Shown in pieces: positions 27,099-35,322 of a DNA stretch of 64,000 nucleotides; the stretch's first letter is position 1, and the number at the start of each line of letters is the position of its first letter. Location: positions 123,998 to 187,997 of the forward strand of contig JAGAMG010000044.1 in NCBI GenBank assembly GCA_017624835.1. The letters run 5' to 3'. The translations under genes and the position numbers were made by a program. The notes below the pieces were generated by a model. The model was not told where the DNA came from, did not search any database, and was given only the letters and a program-made list of their open reading frames with translations. This stretch comes from Lachnospiraceae bacterium. Its GTDB lineage: Bacteria > Bacillota > Clostridia > Lachnospirales > Lachnospiraceae.

Positions 27099-28601
27099 AT
27101 GTTATTCAATTCGGTGGACTTTTTAGTATTCTTTCCTATAGTGGTATTACTATATTATTGTATCCCTAATAGATTTCGTTATATATGGCTGCTTGTATGT
27201 AGTTACTATTTTTATATGTGCTGGAATGTGGAATATGCGTTACTCTTGCTTGGTTCAACGATTATTACCTATTTTAGCGGTATGTTAATAGAAAAGTTTG
27301 CAAAATCGGCAAAAGAAAATGGCAAAGCTCATAAAAAAGGTGCTGCGAAAGCTGTGGTAGTGGTAAGCTTTGTCTTAAATCTGGGGATTTTGTTCTTTTT
27401 TAAGTATTTTGATTTCTTTACTGAAAATTTGGAGAAGGCGCTGAGTATTGTAAATATTCAGGTGCAGATGCCTCAATTAAGCTTATTGCTGCCGGTAGGT
27501 ATTTCCTTTTACATTTTTCAGGCTTTGGGCTATACCATGGACGTGTACCGGGGAGATATCAAGGCGGAGAAAAATTTCTTGAAATACGCTGTTTTTGTGT
27601 CCTTTTTCCCTCAGCTTGTGGCAGGTCCCATTGAGAGAAGTAAGAATCTATTGAAGCAGTTCTCAGAAGAGCACAAATTTGATTTAAAAAGAGTGCAGGA
27701 TAGTCTGCTTTTGATGGCATGGGGCTATTTTTGCAAGATGGTAATAGCGGATAGAATTGCAATTTTTGTGGATGCAGTGTATAGCGATTATGTTACCTAT
27801 GGCGGTTGGTACATTGCAGTTGCAACGGTGCTCTTTGCATTTCAGATATATTGTGATTTTGCCGGTTATTCCACCATTGCCATGGGAGCAGCCGGCGTGA
27901 TGGGCTTCCGATTAATGGAGAATTTTGAAGGACCCTATTGTGCGGTAAGTGTTCCGGATTTTTGGAAGAGATGGCATATTTCCTTAACCTCATGGTTTCG
28001 GGATTATCTCTATATTCCTTTGGGAGGAAACAGAAAAGGAAAGTTTCGCAAATATCTGAATAAGATAATTGTATTTTTAGTCAGTGGTTTCTGGCATGGT
28101 GCCCAGTGGTCCTATGTGATTTGGGGCGGCTTAAATGGTTTGTTTATTGTGCTTAGTGAAATCTTTGCTCCCTCCAGAAGATGGCTGAAGGAAAAGCTGG
28201 GATGGAAGGAAAATGCTGCCAGTAATAAAGTATTGCAGGCAATTACTACTTTTTTGCTTGTAGATTTTACATGGATATTTTTCCGGGCACCGGGTACAAA
28301 GGATGCTTTGCAAATGATTCAGAGCATGCTTACCGTAAAGAATTTTGGAATCTTTTTTGACAGCTCTCTCTATCGATTAGGCTTGGATAGAAGAAATTTT
28401 TATGTAATGATACTTTCCATTATTTTATTGCTTGTGGTGGATATCTGCCACAATAAAGGAATCCGAATCAGAAAATGGCTGGAAAGTCAGAATCTGTGGT
28501 TTCGCTGGCTGGTTTATATTTTGCTGATTGAGTCCGTGCTGATATTTGGTATCTGGGGTGTGGGCTATGATAAGGCAGCATTTATTTACTTTCAGTTCTG
28601 A
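27099..28601 (+). CDS. MBOAT family O-acyltransferase (AlgI/DltB-like)
   Basis: A 500-residue polytopic enzyme of the membrane-bound O-acyltransferase family, which passes acyl groups across the membrane onto extracellular polysaccharides or teichoic acids. Key blocks are PQLVAGPIERSKNLLKQF, FWKRWHISLTSWFRDYLYIPLGGNR and the catalytic His in VSGFWHGAQWSYVIWGGLNG. The frame is open to 27057 (GTG), but the ATG at 27099 has AGAGGAG upstream and gives the usual family start MLFNSVDFLVFFP. The next gene encodes an SGNH-type lipoprotein-like partner, the same pairing as in AlgI-AlgJ/X and DltB-DltD systems. The polymer modified is unknown. Confidence 0.93.
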   Translation: MLFNSVDFLVFFPIVVLLYYCIPNRFRYIWLLVCSYYFYMCWNVEYALLLLGSTIITYFSGMLIEKFAKSAKENGKAHKKGAAKAVVVVSFVLNLGILFFFKYFDFFTENLEKALSIVNIQVQMPQLSLLLPVGISFYIFQALGYTMDVYRGDIKAEKNFLKYAVFVSFFPQLVAGPIERSKNLLKQFSEEHKFDLKRVQDSLLLMAWGYFCKMVIADRIAIFVDAVYSDYVTYGGWYIAVATVLFAFQIYCDFAGYSTIAMGAAGVMGFRLMENFEGPYCAVSVPDFWKRWHISLTSWFRDYLYIPLGGNRKGKFRKYLNKIIVFLVSGFWHGAQWSYVIWGGLNGLFIVLSEIFAPSRRWLKEKLGWKENAASNKVLQAITTFLLVDFTWIFFRAPGTKDALQMIQSMLTVKNFGIFFDSSLYRLGLDRRNFYVMILSIILLLVVDICHNKGIRIRKWLESQNLWFRWLVYILLIESVLIFGIWGVGYDKAAFIYFQF

Positions 28602-28621
28602 TAAAATAGTGGGAGAAAAGA

Positions 28622-29887
28622 ATGAAAAATACAAAAGTAAAAGCAATAATAAAAAGTATTATCAGTGTGGTATGTTTTCTGGTACTGCTGGCAGTTTGTA
28701 CCTATTACGTGGACAGAACCTTGAAGGATAAAGGTAATTACCTGAAATATAAGGAATTTTATGAAGAGGAAGAGCCCTTCGATGTTTTATTTTTTGGTTC
28801 CAGCAGAATGTTAAATGGTGTGTATCCCATGGAACTGTGGGATGATTTTGGTCTTACAACCTTCAATATGGCGCAGCATTCCGAGGGAACATTGGTGTCC
28901 TATTGGCAAATGAAAAATGCCTTTCATTATAATAAGCCAAAGGTTGCTGTGGTGGATTTAACCTTATTGCAGGATGATAAAATTATGGAACATCAGGAGC
29001 AGGAGAGGGGCTATCTTCATAAGGCGCTGGATCACATGCCTCTCAGTAAAATCAAATATGATGCGTTAAAGGATGTAACGGAGGGCATTGATATTGGAGA
29101 ATATCTGTTTCCCCTTGCCATGTATCATAATCGGTGGAATGATTTGGAGGAGATAGATGTTTATTTGGAACTGCCCCAAAGAAAAGGTGCAGAGGCGCGA
29201 GTGGGTATTACAAAAATGTATGAGGCAGAGTGGGAAGGACGTACGGTTGCTACTTCTATAAATACGGAAATGTATCGTCTGGATGCTATGGTGGAGCTAT
29301 GTGAGGAAGAAGATGTTCAGCTGATATTTACTTTGATGCCGGCAACGGGAATGTCGGAGCTGGAAGCTATGGGAGAAATTTATAATTATCTTGAGCTGTA
29401 TGCTCAAGAGCACAATATTCCTTTTTTGAATTTTGAAAAGGATAAGGGTGTTGTTAATTATACAACGGATTTTTATGATAATTCCCATCTGAATCCTAAC
29501 GGAGCGAAGAAGGTAACCTATGCAATTGGCGAGTTTTTGATGGATAATTATGAGTTTGCACCAAAGAGTGCCAAGACTCAGGCTGCATGGAATCAGGCAT
29601 GGAGTGATAATCTGGGAGCCAAGCTGGGAGAAATGATTCTGCATGATGATCACGAGAATCTAAATTATTATCTGCTGCTGGTAAACGATAATACCTTTTG
29701 CTTTGATATCAAGATGCCCGATGTAAGCTATATAGAAGCCTTTGGAGCGGAGGATATGTTTGCAGAATTAAAGCTTACTAAAGAGGATATTATATTTGAC
29801 AGTACGGAGGATGCGGTAGTAGTCACTGTATATGATGAGGAGACAGGAGCCTACTTCCATTCGGCAAAGTTTATCCCCAAAAAATAG
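28622..29887 (+). CDS. SGNH-hydrolase-like partner of the MBOAT acyltransferase (DltD/AlgJ-like)
   Basis: A 421-residue protein with one N-terminal membrane span (about 9-29) and an extracytoplasmic SGNH-type domain. The nucleophile block reads VLFFGSSRMLNGVYP (G59-S60-S61) and the paired catalytic Asp/His are in YDNSHLNPNGAKKV. It starts 20 bases after the MBOAT gene. In comparable systems the MBOAT protein moves the acyl group to the outside and the SGNH protein completes transfer to the sugar. A C-terminal beta-rich extension of about 90 residues is not explained by the family core. Confidence 0.82.
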   Translation: MKNTKVKAIIKSIISVVCFLVLLAVCTYYVDRTLKDKGNYLKYKEFYEEEEPFDVLFFGSSRMLNGVYPMELWDDFGLTTFNMAQHSEGTLVSYWQMKNAFHYNKPKVAVVDLTLLQDDKIMEHQEQERGYLHKALDHMPLSKIKYDALKDVTEGIDIGEYLFPLAMYHNRWNDLEEIDVYLELPQRKGAEARVGITKMYEAEWEGRTVATSINTEMYRLDAMVELCEEEDVQLIFTLMPATGMSELEAMGEIYNYLELYAQEHNIPFLNFEKDKGVVNYTTDFYDNSHLNPNGAKKVTYAIGEFLMDNYEFAPKSAKTQAAWNQAWSDNLGAKLGEMILHDDHENLNYYLLLVNDNTFCFDIKMPDVSYIEAFGAEDMFAELKLTKEDIIFDSTEDAVVVTVYDEETGAYFHSAKFIPKK

Positions 29888-29907
29888 TTGAGAAATGAGG
29901 TTTATTT

Positions 29908-31383
29908 ATGAGAAAGAGTGGAATTTTGTTACCAATAGCAAGCCTGCCTTCCAATTACGGAATCGGTTGTTTTTCAAAAGAGGCTTATGAATTTGTTGAC
30001 AGATTGGAGGAGGCAGGGCAGACCTATTGGCAGATACTGCCCATGGGTCCCACCGGATATGGGGATTCTCCTTATCAATCCTTTTCCACCTTTGCCGGAA
30101 ATCCTTATTTCATTGATCCGGAAGATTTAGTTAAAAGAGGATATCTTACGAAGAAACAATGTGAGGCCTATGATTTTGGAGATAATGAAAATTATATTGA
30201 TTATGAAAAAGTATACCTGAGTCGTTTTCGTCTGCTTAGAGAAGCTTATGAGAACAGCAATATAGCTAAGGACAAGGGATTTCAAAAATTTATTCGGGAA
30301 AATGCTTTCTGGCTGGATGACTATGCCTTATACATGGCGGTAAAGGAAAGCTTTGACGGCGTATGCTGGGTAGAATGGGATGAGGATATCAAGCTGCGGG
30401 AAGAAGAGGCAATGAAGAAATACCGTGCCCAATATGCCAAAGAAGTGGAATTCTATCAGTTCCAGCAGTACCTGTTCCAGGTGCAGTGGGAAAAATTAAA
30501 GACCTATGCCAATAAAAAAGGAATTAAAATTATTGGTGATATTCCCATTTATGTTGCCTTTGACAGCTCAGATGCCTGGGCAAATCCTGAACTGTTTCAA
30601 TTTGACGAGGATTGTAATCCCGTGGCAGTAGCGGGGTGCCCGCCGGATGCTTTTGCAGTAACGGGACAGCTTTGGGGGAACCCTTTATATCGGTGGGAAT
30701 ACCACAAACAGACAGGTTATGAGTGGTGGATGAAGCGTCTGGCTTCCTGCTATGAAAAATATGATGTGGTGCGTATCGACCATTTTAGAGGCTTTGATGA
30801 ATATTATGCCATTCCTTTTGGAGAGCCCACTGCTGAGGTTGGCTCATGGGAGCCGGGACCCGGTATCGATATTTTCCGGGTAATGAAAGAAAAATTGGGA
30901 GAAAAGGAAGTAATTGCAGAAGACCTTGGCTTTTTGACGGATTCTGTGATAGAATTAGTGAAACAGTCAGGATATCCGGGAATGAAGATATTGCAGTTTG
31001 CCTTTGACTCCCGTGAGGAAAGTGATTACCTGCCCCATAATTACACACAGAATTGTGTGGTATATACCGGCACACACGATAATGATACCATAGTTGGCTG
31101 GTATGAATCGGTGCAGGAGGCAGATAAGGAATTTTGTAATCGATATGTGAATCTTGCAGGAAGCAAAGAACCTCATTGGGAAATTATCCGTGCTGCAATG
31201 GCAAGCGTGGCGCAGTTAGCTGTAATCCCCATGCAGGATTATCTGGGACTGGGATCCGAAGCCCGTATCAATATTCCATCCACCTTGGGAGATAATTGGA
31301 AGTGGAGAATGAGTAAGGGCGATTTTACAAAAGAGCTTGCAAAAAGAGTAAAGGATATGACAAAGCTATACAGCAGACTCTAG
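29908..31383 (+). CDS. malQ: 4-alpha-glucanotransferase (amylomaltase)
   Basis: GH77 enzyme that moves alpha-1,4-glucan segments between malto-oligosaccharides, releasing glucose and making longer chains for phosphorylase. The N-terminal motif ILPMGPTGYGDSPYQS, the nucleophile Asp in VRIDHFRGFDEYYAIP, the acid/base Glu in IAEDLGFLT and the block THDNDTIVGWY are all intact. The 491 residues are standard for the bacterial short form. It works with glycogen phosphorylase but is separated from it by the O-acylation pair. A LacI gene follows within 25 bases. Confidence 0.95.
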   Translation: MRKSGILLPIASLPSNYGIGCFSKEAYEFVDRLEEAGQTYWQILPMGPTGYGDSPYQSFSTFAGNPYFIDPEDLVKRGYLTKKQCEAYDFGDNENYIDYEKVYLSRFRLLREAYENSNIAKDKGFQKFIRENAFWLDDYALYMAVKESFDGVCWVEWDEDIKLREEEAMKKYRAQYAKEVEFYQFQQYLFQVQWEKLKTYANKKGIKIIGDIPIYVAFDSSDAWANPELFQFDEDCNPVAVAGCPPDAFAVTGQLWGNPLYRWEYHKQTGYEWWMKRLASCYEKYDVVRIDHFRGFDEYYAIPFGEPTAEVGSWEPGPGIDIFRVMKEKLGEKEVIAEDLGFLTDSVIELVKQSGYPGMKILQFAFDSREESDYLPHNYTQNCVVYTGTHDNDTIVGWYESVQEADKEFCNRYVNLAGSKEPHWEIIRAAMASVAQLAVIPMQDYLGLGSEARINIPSTLGDNWKWRMSKGDFTKELAKRVKDMTKLYSRL

Positions 31384-31407
31384 GCAGGTTTGGAAAGGCT
31401 GGATTCC

Positions 31408-32442
31408 ATGGAAGAAATCACAATTAAAGACATAGCCAAAATATGTGGTGTAGGAGTAAGTACCGTATCCCGTGCTATCAATAATCATGCGGATATCAAT
31501 CCGGAAACCAAGAAGAGAATTATGGACATTATTCGGGAATACAATTATGTTCCCAATAACAGTGCCCGTAATTTAAAAAGACAGGATGCAAAGGCCATTG
31601 CCGTATTGGTAAAGGGTATTGATAACTCCTTCTTTAGCGCCATGATTAAGGTCTTAGAGGAAGAAATTAAGGAGCAGGAATATACCATGGTGCTTCGCCA
31701 TGTCAATTTTGATGAGGACGAGGTGGATGTGGCGTTAAAGCTGGTAAAGGAAAAGCGTCTGCGTGGTATTATTTTTCTGGGTGGTTATCTGGTTCACAGT
31801 GAGGAAAAGCTGTCACAGCTGCATGTTCCCTTTATTTTAAGTACCACGGGAATGGTGCCCAAAGGATATAGCCGTACAATCTATTCCTCTGTGGCAGTGG
31901 ATGATACCAAGGAAAGCTATAAATTAGTGGATTATTTATGCAAAAGCGGACATCGGGATATTGCAATTATTTGCGCGCACAAAAATGACGCATCTGTGGG
32001 AAAACTGCGTTTGGAAGGCTATAAAAAGGCTTTAAAGGATAATGGAATACCGGTCAGAGAAGAATTGATTCTTCCCATGAAAACAGAAATCGAGGATTAT
32101 TCCTTGGAGAATGGTTATGCCGTGACAAAGGAATTTTTGGAAAAAAAGATACCTTGCACTGCTATTTTTGCCATTTCAGATATTCTGGCAATCGGTGCTG
32201 CCAGAGCTTTATCTGAGGAAGGATTAAAGATACCGGAGGATGTATCCTTGGCAGGCTTTGACGGAGTAGAAATCGGAAAGTATATGAGCCCCTCCCTAAC
32301 CACGCTGAAGCAGCCCGTGGGTAGCATGGCAAGGGAGACTGCCCGCATTTTATTTGATATTATCGGGAAGGATGCAAGGCATCAACATTGTGTATTTGAT
32401 GGAGAACTTGTGGTAAGGGAGTCAACCAAAGAGGTGTGTTAA
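31408..32442 (+). CDS. LacI/GalR family transcriptional regulator
   Basis: A 344-residue regulator with helix-turn-helix ITIKDIAKICGVGVSTVSRAINNH, hinge PNNSARNLKRQ and a sugar-sensing C-terminal domain (ending TLKQPVGSMARETARILFDII). It immediately follows malQ and is probably a MalR-like regulator for maltodextrin use; that is an inference from position. The upstream in-frame TTG at 31390 is not used in this reading because GGAAAGG serves the ATG at 31408. Its stop overlaps the start of the nrdG-like gene (TAATG). Confidence 0.9.
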   Translation: MEEITIKDIAKICGVGVSTVSRAINNHADINPETKKRIMDIIREYNYVPNNSARNLKRQDAKAIAVLVKGIDNSFFSAMIKVLEEEIKEQEYTMVLRHVNFDEDEVDVALKLVKEKRLRGIIFLGGYLVHSEEKLSQLHVPFILSTTGMVPKGYSRTIYSSVAVDDTKESYKLVDYLCKSGHRDIAIICAHKNDASVGKLRLEGYKKALKDNGIPVREELILPMKTEIEDYSLENGYAVTKEFLEKKIPCTAIFAISDILAIGAARALSEEGLKIPEDVSLAGFDGVEIGKYMSPSLTTLKQPVGSMARETARILFDIIGKDARHQHCVFDGELVVRESTKEVC

Positions 32443-33218
32443 TGCAGATATATGGTTTTAACAAGACAACCCTGTTGGATTATCCGGAACATATTGCAGC
32501 CACTGTTTTTACCGGTGGCTGCAATTTTCGTTGTCCTTTTTGTCATAATAGCGGACTTGTGCTTGCAGTGGAGAAACAGCAATTGATTTCTGAGGCAGAG
32601 GTGATGGAACATTTGCGAAAGCGCAGGGGCATATTGGATGGGCTATGTATTACCGGTGGGGAACCCACCTTGCAGCCTGATTTAATGCAGTTTATTGACA
32701 GGGTAAAAGAACTGGGATATCTTATTAAGCTGGATACCAACGGCTATCGTCCGAAGGTGTTAGAACAGCTTTTGCGCTTGGAAATGTTGGATTATGTCGC
32801 TATGGATATTAAGGCATCCAAGGAAAAGTATGCTTGTGTAGCAGGAGTGCAGGAATTGGATTTGTCGAGAATTGAGCAGAGTGTCGATTTGTTGAAAAAT
32901 AGTGGAATTCCTTATGAGTTTCGTACAACGGTGGTAAAAGGGATTCATGAGATAAAGGAATTTGAGGAAATCGGCAGGTGGCTTTCCGGTTGTAGGGCTT
33001 ATTATTTGCAGGCATTTCGGGAGAGTGAGAATGTGCTTGGGATGCAGGAAGTGATGCAATTGGACGAAGTGAGGCAGGATGAAGCAATGCAGGAAACGGC
33101 AGGACAGAGTCGATTAGCGAGAAATAATTTTGGAAGTTTTACCATAGAAGAGATGCAGCAGATGGCTGAATTGGCAAGAAAATATATAACTAAGGTAGAA
33201 ATGCGTGGCATAGATTGA
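32442..33218 (+). CDS. nrdG: NrdG-like anaerobic ribonucleotide reductase activating protein (radical SAM)
   Basis: Radical SAM activase of the NrdG type. The cluster-binding motif CNFRCPFC follows the CxxxCxxC pattern and is preceded by TTLLDYPEHIAATVFTGG; the GITGGEPTLQ-type block is present as LCITGGEPTLQPDL. Length is 258 residues because of a low-complexity insert (MQEVMQLDEVRQDEAMQE, about 200-220) near the C-terminus. It would make the glycyl radical on the class III reductase NrdD, but nrdD is not in the window, so the gene could serve another glycyl-radical enzyme. Translation starts inside the stop codon of the LacI gene, an unexpected coupling. Confidence 0.82.
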   Translation: MQIYGFNKTTLLDYPEHIAATVFTGGCNFRCPFCHNSGLVLAVEKQQLISEAEVMEHLRKRRGILDGLCITGGEPTLQPDLMQFIDRVKELGYLIKLDTNGYRPKVLEQLLRLEMLDYVAMDIKASKEKYACVAGVQELDLSRIEQSVDLLKNSGIPYEFRTTVVKGIHEIKEFEEIGRWLSGCRAYYLQAFRESENVLGMQEVMQLDEVRQDEAMQETAGQSRLARNNFGSFTIEEMQQMAELARKYITKVEMRGID

Positions 33219-33262
33219 ACTGATGTGAATAAGAGAAGATGGATAGAGTTGAGGAATAGAAA

Positions 33263-34660
33263 ATGAGTATTAGAAAGAAATTATTTGGAGATAAAGCATT
33301 TTATAAAATGGTACTGGCGGTAGCTGTGCCTATTATGATTCAGAATGGTATCACAAATTTTGTGGGACTTCTGGATAATATTATGGTGGGGCGTATCGGA
33401 ACCGAGCAGATGTCCGGTATTGCTATTGTAAACCAGCTTTTGATGGTATTTAATCTGGCGATATTTGGAGCCATTTCCGGTGCCGGTATTTTTAGTGCCC
33501 AGTTTTTTGGCTGTCAGGATCATAAGGGTGTTCGCCATACCTTTCGCTTTAAAATGTACATATGTGCCGTGATATTATTGCTTGGCATTTTAGTGTTGTT
33601 TTTTGGGGGAGAGAAGTTAATTTTAATGTATCTTCATGGAGAGGACAATACTCAGGCGTTGGAGGCAGCTTTACATTATGGAAAACAATATTTAGGAGTA
33701 ATGCTTATTGGTTTGTTGCCTTTTGCGTTGGAGCAGGTTTATACCAGTACCCTTAGAGAGTGTGGGGAGACCATGGTACCCATGAAGGCTGGTATTACTG
33801 CTGTCTTGGTAAATCTGGTGCTGAATTATCTGTTGATTTTTGGTAAATTTGGTTTTCCGGAGCTGGGGGTAGTAGGTGCTGCTATTGCTACTGTGATTTC
33901 CCGTTATGTACAGGCAGCCATGGTAATCGTTTGGACTCACACCCATGTGCAGCAGATGCCTTTTATTGTGGGAGCGTACAAGGAATTTACCATACCCTCC
34001 CAGCTTAGCAGCAAGATTCTGGTTAAGGGTACACCCCTTATGATAAATGAAATTATGTGGTCTGCGGGAATGGCAACCTTGATGCAATGCTATTCCGTTC
34101 GTGGTTTGGATACGGTAGCTGCATTGAATATTTCCACTACCATTTCTAATTTATTTAATGTGGTATTTATTGCGTTGGGAAGTGCCATTTCCATTATTGT
34201 AGGACAGCTTTTGGGAGCGGGCAAGATGGAGGAAGCAAAGGATACCGATACTAAGCTGATTGCTTTTTCCGTATTTTCCTGTGTGGGAATTGGACTGATG
34301 TTGATTCTGCTGGCGCCCTTATTCCCTATGCTTTACAATACCTCTGACCAAGTAAAAGAGCTGGCAACCTGGTTCCTCAGAATAGCAGCAGGATGTATGC
34401 CCATTGCAGCCTTTATGCATGCGAGCTATTTCACACTGCGTTCCGGTGGCAAGACTATTGTTACATTCCTGTTTGACAGCGTCTTTTTGTGGTGTGTCAG
34501 CATCCCGTTGGCGTATGTACTCAGTCGTTTTACGGATATGCCCATCATCCCATTGTACTTGGCATGTCAGTTGATTGATATTTTGAAGTGTATTCTGGGA
34601 TTTGTGCTGGTGAAAAAGGGCGTGTGGCTGCAGAATATTGTGGCTGGGGATGGAAAGTAA
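33263..34660 (+). CDS. MATE family efflux transporter
   Basis: Twelve-span MATE-type exporter of 465 residues, from a subgroup distinct from the one at 18.1 kb. Hallmarks are VAVPIMIQNGITNFVGLLDNIMVGRIGTEQMSG in the first half and GSAISIIVGQLLGAGKMEEAKD in the second. Substrate cannot be read from sequence. It stands between the nrdG-like gene and the rhamnose mutarotase gene, which has its own promoter. Confidence 0.9.
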   Translation: MSIRKKLFGDKAFYKMVLAVAVPIMIQNGITNFVGLLDNIMVGRIGTEQMSGIAIVNQLLMVFNLAIFGAISGAGIFSAQFFGCQDHKGVRHTFRFKMYICAVILLLGILVLFFGGEKLILMYLHGEDNTQALEAALHYGKQYLGVMLIGLLPFALEQVYTSTLRECGETMVPMKAGITAVLVNLVLNYLLIFGKFGFPELGVVGAAIATVISRYVQAAMVIVWTHTHVQQMPFIVGAYKEFTIPSQLSSKILVKGTPLMINEIMWSAGMATLMQCYSVRGLDTVAALNISTTISNLFNVVFIALGSAISIIVGQLLGAGKMEEAKDTDTKLIAFSVFSCVGIGLMLILLAPLFPMLYNTSDQVKELATWFLRIAAGCMPIAAFMHASYFTLRSGGKTIVTFLFDSVFLWCVSIPLAYVLSRFTDMPIIPLYLACQLIDILKCILGFVLVKKGVWLQNIVAGDGK

Positions 34661-34663
34661 AAT

Positions 34664-34692
34664 TAGACATTGTTTTTCAACTCAGATATGAT
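34664..34692 (+). promoter_or_regulatory. Promoter of the rhamnose mutarotase gene
   Basis: TAGACA (34664-34669), 17-base spacer, TATGAT (34687-34692); transcription would start near 34699, well ahead of the AAGGAGGT ribosome site. Confidence 0.6.
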
Positions 34693-34775
34693 AAAATGTA
34701 TCTAAAGGAATGCGCGTACGTAGATTACATAGCAAGCATTCATTTGAAAAAAGCTACATCAAGGAGGTTACCAAA

Positions 34776-35087
34776 ATGATTAAAGGATTTAAAATGAAGC
34801 TCTATCCCGGACAGGAAGCAGAGTATGAAAAGAGACACAATGAGCTGTGGCCTGAGATGCAGGACATGATTCATGAGCACGGCGGCAAGAATTATACCAT
34901 TTTCTTGGACAAGGAAACCTTAACTTTGTTTGGTTATATTGAGATTGAAAATGAGGAACTGTGGGCAAAGGGCGCTGACACTGCTATCAATCGTAAGTGG
35001 TGGGATTTCATGGCTGATATCATGGAAACCAATCCTGACAACAGCCCTGTAAGTGTTGATTTGCAGAATGTGTTCCATTTGGATTAA
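34776..35087 (+). CDS. rhaM: L-rhamnose mutarotase
   Basis: A 103-residue single-domain protein (dimeric alpha-beta barrel fold) that converts alpha- to beta-L-rhamnose. Conserved features are MKLYPGQEAEYEKRHNELWPEMQ, the NYTIFLD strand and KWWDFMADIMETNPDNSP. The in-frame upstream ATG at 34710 is not used here because an ideal AAGGAGGT ribosome site directly serves 34776. No other rhamnose genes are adjacent. Rhamnose comes from the rhamnogalacturonan part of pectin, so it fits the pectinase 2 kb downstream. Confidence 0.92.
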   Translation: MIKGFKMKLYPGQEAEYEKRHNELWPEMQDMIHEHGGKNYTIFLDKETLTLFGYIEIENEELWAKGADTAINRKWWDFMADIMETNPDNSPVSVDLQNVFHLD

Positions 35088-35138
35088 AAAAATGGAAGTT
35101 GTAAAGGGCATCATATAAAAATATACTTAAGTAAAAGA

Positions 35139-35182
35139 AACACAGCTTGTAGGTTTTGAATAAAACGCAAGCTGTGTTTTTG
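35139..35182 (+). terminator. Terminator after rhaM; left member of a look-alike hairpin pair
   Basis: AACACAGCTTG (35139-35149) pairs perfectly with CAAGCTGTGTT (35168-35178) around 18 bases, followed by TTT. The same core AACACAGCT...AGCTGTGTT recurs in the hairpin after the Rpn gene. Confidence 0.85.
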
Positions 35183-35184
35183 TG

Positions 35185-35213
35185 TTGACTTATTTGGGAG
35201 ATGCTGTTATTAT
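35185..35213 (+). promoter_or_regulatory. Promoter of the Rpn nuclease gene
   Basis: TTGACT (35185-35190), 17-base spacer, TATTAT (35208-35213), placed right after the rhaM terminator. In the leader, CGGC-ATTC-GCCG with flanking A6 and T6 runs (35251-35280) looks like an attenuator or terminator hairpin. Confidence 0.7.
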
Positions 35214-35322
35214 TGTTTACATCATAAGCTTTCTTTCAATGAAAGCGTACAAAAAATCTCGGCATTCGCCGGACTTTTTTCCAATTACTATTTTCATATT
35301 TTATTTACAAAGGAGGTAATTT

